Source of the DNA: Veillonella_A intestinalis
Lineage (GTDB): Bacteria; Bacillota; Negativicutes; Veillonellales; Veillonellaceae
Direction of reading: 5' to 3'
Assembly: GCF_943192895.1 (NCBI RefSeq)
Contig: NZ_CALPCB010000002.1
Location: 62,001-126,000, forward strand
Length of the DNA stretch: 64,000 nt
The translations under genes were made by a program, and so were the position numbers. The notes beneath the pieces are model-generated. The model did no database searches. It was given only the letters and a program-made list of their open reading frames with translations, and was not told the DNA's origin. This document shows, in pieces, positions 27,514-34,281 of the stretch (position 1 is the stretch's first letter; every line of letters begins with the position of its first letter).

Positions 27514-28493
27514 TGGAGTATGTAATTTTCGATTTGGAATGGAATCAGCCCTTTGCGAATGATATTAGCTTTATGAAACGGACGGGTTTACCTGTATCAG
27601 GCGAAATTATTCAAATTGGTGCCGTTAAATTAGATGCTAATCTAGAGTTAATTGATACCTTTAGTATGCTTATCAAACCACAGTATCTAACGCGCATGCA
27701 TAAGCATGTGGAAAAGTTGACTCATATTTCAGCTGCTGACTTAGCTTTGGGCGTTTCATTTGCGCAGGCCTATCGGAGTTTTGAAACTTGGTGTGGCTCT
27801 AATGCTGTCTTACTTACCTGGGGCTCTGACGATATTGTGATGTTACGGGAAAATTTGCGTCTCTTTGGTTTGCCTAGTCGCATTAAGCATACTTGGTATG
27901 ACGCGCAATTAATTTTTGCCCATTTGCAACATGGTAATACACAGCAAGTTGCGTTAAGTAAAGCTTTAGAAGAGTTGGCTATTACCAAAGATGATTTACC
28001 AGCTCATGATGCATTAAATGATTCTATTTTTACTGGCCGCGTATGTAAAGCAATTCCTTTAGCTGAGGGCATTGCTCAATATGATGAGATTATTAAGCAT
28101 ACTTATTCACCAGCATACTTTCCCGAAGCCTTGAGTTTTTTTATTTATGAAAATTTTGCAGATAAGCGTACAGTATTACATGATAGCCGTGTACGTCATG
28201 CCCATTGTCCTCAGTGTCAAACCTTACTGGCTTTGGAAAAAATACAACGCCTTAGTGGTGATAAATTTATTAGTTTAGGTCGTTGTCGTAATCATGGCTT
28301 ATTAGCTGTTCATTGGCGCATTGGTAAATATATGAAACGGGGTAATGTATTGCGGTATTATGTGACGAAGATGCTTACAGAAGCGCCAGAAAAATTGCAG
28401 ACTTTATATGCAGAACGTACTGAGCAGAACCGTATTAAAGAGGAAGCCTATTTAGCACGTTTGTCAGCTCAAAAGAAAAAAGAAAGTAAATAA
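27513..28493 (+). CDS. DnaQ-like 3'-5' exonuclease with C-terminal Cys motif
   Basis: The 326-residue protein has an RNase T/DnaQ fold (about 1-185). DEDD-type residues are visible: FDLEWNQ (Exo I, Asp/Glu), the Exo II region with LTWGSDD, and HDALND (about 165-170, Exo III). The C-terminal half has HCPQCQTLL and a later GRCRNHG, a possible small metal site. It resembles KapD/ERI-1-like exonucleases of Firmicutes; the substrate is unknown. It is the last gene of the heptose run, joined by a 1-bp TAATG overlap. A link to LPS is not implied by sequence. Confidence 0.8.
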   Translation: MEYVIFDLEWNQPFANDISFMKRTGLPVSGEIIQIGAVKLDANLELIDTFSMLIKPQYLTRMHKHVEKLTHISAADLALGVSFAQAYRSFETWCGSNAVLLTWGSDDIVMLRENLRLFGLPSRIKHTWYDAQLIFAHLQHGNTQQVALSKALEELAITKDDLPAHDALNDSIFTGRVCKAIPLAEGIAQYDEIIKHTYSPAYFPEALSFFIYENFADKRTVLHDSRVRHAHCPQCQTLLALEKIQRLSGDKFISLGRCRNHGLLAVHWRIGKYMKRGNVLRYYVTKMLTEAPEKLQTLYAERTEQNRIKEEAYLARLSAQKKKESK

Positions 28494-28578
28494 AAGTGGT
28501 CAATTACAATTATTTTGATAGTTGTTTATTATAGATATTAAATATTAGTTTATATACTAATTAGGAAGGGATGATACA

Positions 28579-29976
28579 ATGGAACGTAAATATGCATGGC
28601 ATGAATATACAGAGGCTGACACAAAAGCAATAGAAGCGTTGTGTCAAGATTATATGCGCTTTTTAGATATTGGTAAAACAGAGCGTGAATGTATTGATGA
28701 AACAATTCGTCAAGCAGAGGCGAAGGGTTATAAAAATTTAAAAGATTTACAAAAAGCAGGGCAGCCTATTAAAGCAGGCGATAAAATCTATGCGGTTCAT
28801 ATGAAAAAAATTATTGCCTTGTTTAATATTGGCAATGAATCTTTAGAACAAGGTTTTAATATTTTAGGCGCTCATATTGACTCTCCCCGTCTTGATGTAA
28901 AACAAAATCCTTTCTATGAAAATAGCAATTTAGCATTTTTTGACACTCATTATTATGGTGGTATTAAAAAATATCACTGGGTAGCTATGCCATTAGCTTT
29001 ACATGGCGTAGTTGTCAAAAAAGATGGTACTGTTATTCCGTTAGCGATTGGTGAAAAAGATACGGATCCAGTATTTTGCATTACTGACTTATTGCCACAT
29101 TTGGGGCAAGAACAGATGGAGAAAAAAGCTAATAAAGTTATTGAAGGGGAAAACTTGGATTTACTTATTGGCAGCCAACCTGTTAAAGGGGAATTGAAAG
29201 ATGGGGTTACAAAATTTTTAAGTGATATTTTTGAAAAAGAATATGGTTTTACGGAAGAAGACTTATTATCTGCTGAATTAGAAATCGTACCAGCTGGTCG
29301 TGCTCGTGAAATGGGATTTGACCGTAGCATGATTCTAGCTTATGGACAAGATGATCGCGTTTGTGCTTATACTTCATTAGCCGCTATGTTAGAAGTAGAC
29401 TCTGTAAAACGCACAACTTGTACGTTATTAGTGGATAAAGAAGAAATTGGTTCTGTTGGTGCTACGGGGATGCAATCTCGTTGGTTTGAAAATGTAGTGG
29501 CAGAATTATTAGCTATGGTTGGCCATAATTCACCATTGGCAGTTCGTCGCACTTTGGAGCGGAGTCGTATGCTATCTTCTGACGTAAGTGCTGGCTACGA
29601 TCCTTTATATGCATCCGCTTTTGAAGCAAAGAATGCAGCCTTTCTTGGTAAGGGGGTAGTATTTAATAAATTCACTGGTGCGCGCGGTAAAGCTGGCTCT
29701 AATGATGCGAATGCGGAATATATGGGCTTTATTCGTCGTATTATGGATGATAATCAAGTTAATTTTCAAACAGCTGAACTTGGTAAAGTTGACCTCGGTG
29801 GCGGCGGTACGATTGCGTATATCATGGCTCTTTACGGTATGAATGTAATTGACTGTGGTGTGGCTGTATTAAGTATGCACGCGCCGTGGGAAGTAACAAG
29901 TAAAGCTGATGTGTATGAAGCTAAAAAATGCTATGTAGCCTTTTTACAGGCAGCAGGAGAGGAAGCGAGCCTATAA
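28579..29976 (+). CDS. M18-family aminopeptidase (ApeA type)
   Basis: The 465-residue zinc aminopeptidase has GAHIDSPRLDVKQNP (about 97-111), the YGGIKKYHW segment, VDKEEIGSVGATGMQS (about 282-297) and a C-terminal SMHAPWE (about 434), matching M18 metal and catalytic sites. It belongs to the longer M18 subgroup and differs clearly from the gene at 12821. Its role is cytoplasmic peptide turnover. GGAAGGG precedes the ATG. The next gene's ATG overlaps its TAA. Confidence 0.9.
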   Translation: MERKYAWHEYTEADTKAIEALCQDYMRFLDIGKTERECIDETIRQAEAKGYKNLKDLQKAGQPIKAGDKIYAVHMKKIIALFNIGNESLEQGFNILGAHIDSPRLDVKQNPFYENSNLAFFDTHYYGGIKKYHWVAMPLALHGVVVKKDGTVIPLAIGEKDTDPVFCITDLLPHLGQEQMEKKANKVIEGENLDLLIGSQPVKGELKDGVTKFLSDIFEKEYGFTEEDLLSAELEIVPAGRAREMGFDRSMILAYGQDDRVCAYTSLAAMLEVDSVKRTTCTLLVDKEEIGSVGATGMQSRWFENVVAELLAMVGHNSPLAVRRTLERSRMLSSDVSAGYDPLYASAFEAKNAAFLGKGVVFNKFTGARGKAGSNDANAEYMGFIRRIMDDNQVNFQTAELGKVDLGGGGTIAYIMALYGMNVIDCGVAVLSMHAPWEVTSKADVYEAKKCYVAFLQAAGEEASL

Positions 29977-30329
29977 TGACAGAAGCAAATAAAGAAAAGC
30001 GGACGGTACGAATTGATATTTTTGACATTGAAGAAGATAAAGCACAACAGTATTTAAAAGATCGTGAAGAATGTGCGACCGCCGCAGAGGATGTTATGGC
30101 AAAATATTGCCAAGAGGTAAAGCGTGAAACTCTCGATCCAGAAGAAGGGCAAGGGGTAGTCGGCTATTTTAAAACTGGTGAAATATTACTGACTGTTTTA
30201 CTTGATCCTTTTGAAATTCCTGTTATGAAAATGGCTATCGAGCGTGGTAAACTAGAAGAATATGTGTTAGCGGCTAATGGCTTTACCTTAGAGAGCATCC
30301 AAGAGGTAATGAAGGAGGTAGTTAGCTAA
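29976..30329 (+). CDS. Conserved small acidic protein of unknown function
   Basis: I do not recognise this 117-residue protein. It is charged, soluble and has no signal peptide or membrane segment. The middle (about 55-85) looks like a compact beta-rich unit with GYFKTGEILLTVLLDPFE, and the ends are helical. It overlaps the M18 gene by one base (TAATG) and the following ArsC/Spx gene by one base, so the three are co-translated. The ATG at 29976 is used; an earlier in-frame start would lie deep in the upstream gene. Confidence 0.7.
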   Translation: MTEANKEKRTVRIDIFDIEEDKAQQYLKDREECATAAEDVMAKYCQEVKRETLDPEEGQGVVGYFKTGEILLTVLLDPFEIPVMKMAIERGKLEEYVLAANGFTLESIQEVMKEVVS

Positions 30330-30697
30330 TGTTATTAGTAGAATATCCTACATGCACGACTTGTAAACGAGCAAAAAAATATTTAGAAAGTCATAACATT
30401 GAGTTTACGGCTCGGAATATTAAAGAAGAAAATCCTACTGTAGAAGAATTAGGTTTATGGCAGCCTAAAAGTGGCAAAGAGGTAAAGGCGTTTTTTAATA
30501 CGTCTGGTCAAGTGTATCGCAGTGAAAATATTAAAGATCGTTTACCGGCTATGAATGAAGATGAGAAATTGGCTCTGTTAGCTACTAATGGTATGCTTGT
30601 GAAACGGCCTATTCTAGTATTGGAAGATACTGTACTAGTAGGCTTTAAAGAAGCTGAATGGGACGAAGCCTTGCGCCGTAATGGTTATTTAAAATAG
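30329..30697 (+). CDS. ArsC/Spx-family thioredoxin-fold protein
   Basis: The 122-residue protein begins LLVEYPTCTTCKRAKKYL, with the CxxC redox pair (about 10-13) of Spx/MgsR regulators and YffB-like proteins. It also has the family's RNIKEENPT and KRPILV segments, the latter around the cis-proline. It could bind RNA polymerase as a thiol-stress regulator (Spx/MgsR) or act as a reductase. The CxxC favours an Spx/YffB-like protein over classical arsenate reductase. It is co-translated with the two genes before it. Confidence 0.82.
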   Translation: MLLVEYPTCTTCKRAKKYLESHNIEFTARNIKEENPTVEELGLWQPKSGKEVKAFFNTSGQVYRSENIKDRLPAMNEDEKLALLATNGMLVKRPILVLEDTVLVGFKEAEWDEALRRNGYLK

Positions 30698-30782
30698 TAG
30701 TAATATTTGTAGTGGTGTTATAACTGATAATTCATATCTAAATTGGTTATGGTAAAAATGTGAAATTTGCTTGTATTTCCTA

Positions 30783-30811
30783 TTGAAATAGAATAGGAAA
30801 CAAGCTATAAT
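30783..30811 (+). promoter_or_regulatory. Sigma-70-type promoter of the TrpXYZ-like transporter genes
   Basis: TTGAAA (30783-30788) and TATAAT (30806-30811) are separated by exactly 17 bp, about 57 bp before the start codon. Confidence 0.75.
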
Positions 30812-30868
30812 AAATGCAATATCCCGTGTAGGTGGATACATGTAGTATGGTAGAAGGGAGCATTTTAT

Positions 30869-31849
30869 ATGTGGAAAAAACGTGTAGTAGTGGCTGCTGC
30901 CACAGCTTTGATGGCTGTAGGTTTGCTTAGTGGCTGCGGTAGTGACAATGGTAGTGGTGCAGATAAGACGTACAAAGTGGGGGTTATTCAACTGGTAGAA
31001 CATCCTGCTTTAGATGCGGCTAATAAGGGCTTTGTAGATGGATTAGCTTCTAAGGGCTATAAAGATAATGTCAAAATTGACCAACAAAATGCCCAAGCAG
31101 ATCAATCTAATTTAAATAGTATTGCGCAACGCTTTGTATCAGATAAAGAAGATTTAGTTTTAGCGATTGCAACACCATCAGCACAGGCTATGGCAAATGC
31201 ATCAAAAGATATTCCTATTTTAGGAACTGCTATTACTGATTATGTACAAGCTAAATTAGTAAATAGTAATGAAAAACCAGGTACTAATGTAAGTGGCACT
31301 ACTGATATGAATCCGGTAGAACAACAAGTAGATTTAATTACTCGTGTATTACCAAATGCCAAAAAAGTAGGCTTAATTTACAGTGCTAGTGAAGTTAACT
31401 CACAATTACAAGCAGAACGTATGAAAGCTCATGCTAAAGCAAAAGGTCTTGAAGTAGTAGAAGCAACAGTTCAGAATGTAAATGATATTCAACAAGCTGC
31501 TCAGAATCTGGTTTCACAAGGGGTAGAAGCTATTTATATGCCAACTGATAATGTAGTGGCATCGGCTATGCCTAATTTAGTAAAAATTACTGATGAAGCT
31601 AAAATTCCTGTATTCCCAGGTGAAGATAATATTGTTAAAATTGGTGGTCTTGCAACTTATTCCGTTGATTACTATCAATTAGGCTTCCAAGCTGGCTTAA
31701 TGGGGGCTAAAATCTTATCTGGCGAAGCCAAAGTAAGTGATATGCCAATTGAAAGTCAGAAAGAATTTAAACTTGTTATTAATGAAGACGTAGCTAAACG
31801 TCTTGGTATTACCCTTCCAGCTGATGTATTAGCGGAAGCAAGTAAATAA
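30869..31849 (+). CDS. ABC transporter substrate-binding lipoprotein (TrpX type)
   Basis: The 326-residue protein has a lipoprotein signal peptide with lipobox LLSGC (Cys at about 22) and a periplasmic-binding fold of the ABC_sub_bind/TrpX family, with KVGVIQLVEHPALDAA, TDMNPVEQQ and KKVGLIYSASEVNS. Members of this family serve TrpXYZ systems for tryptophan or tyrosine in Firmicutes; the ligand here is inferred. An own promoter precedes it, and a terminator-like hairpin separates it from the permease, which would give more binding protein than membrane subunits. Confidence 0.88.
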   Translation: MWKKRVVVAAATALMAVGLLSGCGSDNGSGADKTYKVGVIQLVEHPALDAANKGFVDGLASKGYKDNVKIDQQNAQADQSNLNSIAQRFVSDKEDLVLAIATPSAQAMANASKDIPILGTAITDYVQAKLVNSNEKPGTNVSGTTDMNPVEQQVDLITRVLPNAKKVGLIYSASEVNSQLQAERMKAHAKAKGLEVVEATVQNVNDIQQAAQNLVSQGVEAIYMPTDNVVASAMPNLVKITDEAKIPVFPGEDNIVKIGGLATYSVDYYQLGFQAGLMGAKILSGEAKVSDMPIESQKEFKLVINEDVAKRLGITLPADVLAEASK

Positions 31850-31852
31850 TTC

Positions 31853-31884
31853 AAAAAGAAAAGGGCTTCGGCCTTTTTCTTTTT
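31853..31884 (+). terminator. Intercistronic terminator between binding protein and permease
   Basis: AAGAAAAGGGC and GCCTTTTTCTT form a stem around a TTCG loop followed by TTTT, 4 bp after the stop codon. The permease follows at 31901 without a clear promoter, so partial read-through is likely. Confidence 0.75.
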
Positions 31885-31900
31885 ATAGATGGAGGAATAT

Positions 31901-32770
31901 ATGGAAAACCTAATTATTTCAACCTTAGGTCAGGGGTTATTATGGTCATTGTTGGCCATTGGTGTATTTATTACTTTTAGAGTATTGGATATTGCCGATT
32001 TAACAGTGGAAGGAAGTTTCCCTTTAGGGGCGGCCATTTCGGTAACTTTGATTGTAGCAGGCGTTAATCCTATTCTTTCGATTTTGGGCGCCGCCGTAGG
32101 AGGTATGTTAGCTGGTGTAGTGACTGGCTGGGTGCATACTAAATTAAAAATTCCCGCTCTATTGGCAGGGATTTTAACAATGATTGCTTTATATTCTGTC
32201 AACCTTCATGTAATGGGGAAAGCGAATGTTTCTTTATTGCGTATGAAGACGATTTATACCTATTTTGAATCTATGAATATTTCTGCCACTTGGGCACTAG
32301 CCCTTGTAGGTTTATTAATTGCCATTATTACAGGCATCTTCCTATTTTGGTTCTTTGGAACGGAAATTGGGGCTGCTATTCGTGCCACTGGGGTTAATCC
32401 ACAAATGATTCGTGCTCAAGGTGTGAATACAGATTCAATGATTGTTCTAGGTTTGTTATTATCTAATGCCTTTGTAGCCGTAGCTGGTGCTTTAGTCGCA
32501 CAGGGTAATGGGTATGCCGATGTCGGTATGGGCGTTGGTACGATTGTTATTGGCTTAGCCTCTGTTATCATTGGTGAGGTTCTTTTTGGCACAAAATCTT
32601 TCGTAAAAAATTTAGTGGCTGTAGTGCTTGGCTCTGTAGTATATCGTATTGTTATTGCTGTTGTATTATACTTAGGTATGCCACCAAATGACTTGAAATT
32701 ATTTACTGCCGTGTTAGTTGCTATTGCTTTGTCTTTACCGACATTAAAGGCAAAATGGCAGAGTCGATAA
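31901..32770 (+). CDS. ABC transporter permease (TrpY type)
   Basis: The 289-residue inner-membrane permease of the BPD_transp_2 (LivH-like) class has about eight hydrophobic segments, the conserved GTEIGAAIRATGVNPQMIRAQG-like coupling loop (about 151-172) and GVGTIVIGLASVIIGE. It pairs with the ATPase gene 13 bp downstream. ATG 31901 is preferred over ATG 31889, since GGAGG (31891-31895) lies 5 bp before it. Confidence 0.87.
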   Translation: MENLIISTLGQGLLWSLLAIGVFITFRVLDIADLTVEGSFPLGAAISVTLIVAGVNPILSILGAAVGGMLAGVVTGWVHTKLKIPALLAGILTMIALYSVNLHVMGKANVSLLRMKTIYTYFESMNISATWALALVGLLIAIITGIFLFWFFGTEIGAAIRATGVNPQMIRAQGVNTDSMIVLGLLLSNAFVAVAGALVAQGNGYADVGMGVGTIVIGLASVIIGEVLFGTKSFVKNLVAVVLGSVVYRIVIAVVLYLGMPPNDLKLFTAVLVAIALSLPTLKAKWQSR

Positions 32771-32783
32771 GGAGGGCCTACCT

Positions 32784-33578
32784 ATGTTAGAAGTGAAACA
32801 AATTGTAAAAACGTTCTTTAAGGGGACGGTTAATGAAAAAGTAGCCCTTCACGGAGTAGATTTGCGTTTAGAATCAGGTGATTTTGCTACTGTTATTGGT
32901 GGTAATGGGGCTGGTAAAAGTACCTTATTGAATTCGATTGCTGGTGTATTTCCTGTAGATTCTGGGTCCATTCATATTAATGATACAGATATTACTAAGA
33001 TGCCTGAATATAAAAGAGCGGCTTTTATTGGTCGTGTATTCCAGGATCCCATGTTGGGGACTGCTGGTAATATGCAGATTGAAGAAAACTTGTTGTTAGC
33101 ACTACGCCGTGGTAAACGAATGGGCTTGAAATGGGCTTTCGTGCCAAAAGAGCGCGAACTATTTAGAGAGCGTTTATCTTTATTGGGTTTAGGGTTAGAA
33201 GATCGTTTAACAGCTCGTATGGGGCTCTTAAGTGGTGGTCAACGTCAATCTATTACCTTGCTTATGGCTACCATGTTGCGCCCTGAGTTATTATTATTAG
33301 ATGAACATACGGCAGCTCTTGATCCTAAGACAGCAGAAAATGTATTAAATCTTACTGATAAGTTAGTACAAGAGCATAACCTTACCACTCTTATGATTAC
33401 TCATAATATGCGTGATGCTTTACGTTTTGGTAATCGATTAATTATGATGAATAATGGTCGAATTATCTTTGATGTACGAGGCGAAGAAAAGAAGAAATTG
33501 ACGGTTCAAGATTTATTAGAACGCTTTGAAGTAGCCGGTGATACCGTGAGTGACCGCATGGTACTAGGGGCTAAATAG
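32784..33578 (+). CDS. ABC transporter ATP-binding protein (TrpZ type)
   Basis: The 264-residue ABC ATPase has Walker A GGNGAGKST (about 38-46), a Q-loop (VFQDP), the signature LSGGQRQ (about 150-156), Walker B LLLLDEHTAALD with the catalytic Glu, and a switch His (ITHN). It powers the TrpXYZ-type importer. The site AAGGAGGG overlaps the permease end. Confidence 0.92.
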   Translation: MLEVKQIVKTFFKGTVNEKVALHGVDLRLESGDFATVIGGNGAGKSTLLNSIAGVFPVDSGSIHINDTDITKMPEYKRAAFIGRVFQDPMLGTAGNMQIEENLLLALRRGKRMGLKWAFVPKERELFRERLSLLGLGLEDRLTARMGLLSGGQRQSITLLMATMLRPELLLLDEHTAALDPKTAENVLNLTDKLVQEHNLTTLMITHNMRDALRFGNRLIMMNNGRIIFDVRGEEKKKLTVQDLLERFEVAGDTVSDRMVLGAK

Positions 33579-33592
33579 GATAGTCGATAGAA

Positions 33593-33613
33593 TACTTGAA
33601 TCAGATTCAAGTA
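33593..33613 (+). repeat. Perfect inverted repeat, 9-bp arms
   Basis: TACTTGAAT is mirrored by ATTCAAGTA across CAG, just after the ABC ATPase gene. It could end the transporter transcript as a small hairpin, but no T-run follows. The motif ATTCAAGTA recurs three times in the tandem array that follows. Confidence 0.7.
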
Positions 33614-33639
33614 GGTATTATCAGTTAAAGAGGATCGCA

Positions 33640-33724
33640 GAATTATATTCAAGTAGTAGAATTATATTCAAGTAATCCTTTACAAGTACTAGAATTATAT
33701 TCAAGTAATCCTTTACAAGTACTA
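33640..33724 (+). repeat. Tandem repeat array (33 bp x 2 plus a 19-bp partial copy) upstream of rpsO
   Basis: Units starting GAATTATATTCAAGTA occur at 33640, 33659 and 33692. The last two are identical 33-bp units; the first is a 19-bp shortened copy. The 3' part of each full unit contains CTTTACAAGTACTA, so the array duplicates the rpsO -35 hexamer TTTACA. It is not CRISPR: no unique spacers exist. Confidence 0.9.
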
Positions 33725-33740
33725 GTCTATATAGTATACT
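33712..33740 (+). promoter_or_regulatory. Promoter of rpsO
   Basis: TTTACA (33712-33717, within the last repeat unit) and TATACT (33735-33740) are 17 bp apart. Transcription would start near 33747. Confidence 0.7.
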
Positions 33741-33746
33741 GATTGA

Positions 33747-33837
33747 GGTGCAAAGAGCACTATAACGCAAGCGAAGTATGCGAATCTCCAACGTTTACTT
33801 TGGCTTGACGAGGTTTTTATTTTTAGGAGGAAACAAA
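33747..33837 (+). promoter_or_regulatory. Structured 5' leader of rpsO, candidate S15 autoregulatory RNA
   Basis: About 90 nt of leader can form three short hairpins: GTGC/GCAC (33748-33760), CGCA/TGCG (33766-33782) and CCAA/TTGG (33788-33803). They precede the strong AGGAGG at 33825. Ribosomal protein S15 is known to repress its own mRNA through diverse leader structures in several bacterial groups. That this leader binds S15 is inferred. Confidence 0.4.
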
Positions 33838-34104
33838 ATGTTAACTACAGAAGCTAAACAAGCTATCATCAAAGAATTTGCTGTTCATGAAGGTGACACT
33901 GGGTCTCCAGAAGTACAAATTGCGATTTTAACTAACCGCATTTTATATCTTACTGAACATTTGAAGGAACACAAAAAAGATCATCACTCCCGTCGTGGTC
34001 TTTTAAAATTAGTTGGTCAACGTCGTAATATGCTTGACTACCTTCGTCGTAAAGATATTGAACGTTACCGTGCAATTCTTGAAAAATTAAACTTACGTAA
34101 ATAA
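33838..34104 (+). CDS. rpsO: 30S ribosomal protein S15
   Basis: The 88-residue protein matches S15, with HEGDTGSPEVQIAILTNRI and HSRRGLLKLVGQRRNMLDYL. S15 binds the central domain of 16S rRNA and nucleates platform assembly. ATG 33838, with AGGAGG 7 bp upstream, gives the usual family length; the frame is open further upstream but that part is leader. rpsO followed by pnp is a conserved order. Confidence 0.97.
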   Translation: MLTTEAKQAIIKEFAVHEGDTGSPEVQIAILTNRILYLTEHLKEHKKDHHSRRGLLKLVGQRRNMLDYLRRKDIERYRAILEKLNLRK

Positions 34105-34114
34105 TTGCGTAACT

Positions 34115-34140
34115 TAAAAGCGGCCTTGGCCGCTTTTTTT
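34115..34140 (+). terminator. Rho-independent terminator of rpsO
   Basis: AAAAGCGGCC pairs with GGCCGCTTTT around a TT loop and is followed by a T-run. Confidence 0.9.
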
Positions 34141-34183
34141 ATATGTATTTTAGTATAGAGTAAGAAAAATAGAGACTTATTCT

Positions 34184-34210
34184 AATAAAAGTACGAAAAA
34201 GACTTTTATT
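34184..34210 (+). other. Hairpin upstream of pnp
   Basis: AATAAAAGT (34184-34192) pairs with ACTTTTATT (34202-34210) about 70 bp before pnp. In other bacteria pnp mRNA leaders carry hairpins cut by RNase III for autoregulation; whether this one is transcribed with pnp is unknown. A TATAAT at 34217-34222 has no good -35. Confidence 0.35.
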
Positions 34211-34281
34211 TTATCCTATAATCCTTTACAATAAGATAGAATGTAAAAATTGTAGAAGAGTGATTCAGAGGAGGAATCGGA

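Noticed and set aside
33640..33724. CRISPR array
   Set aside because: The repeats are directly adjacent with no spacers, and no cas genes are present.
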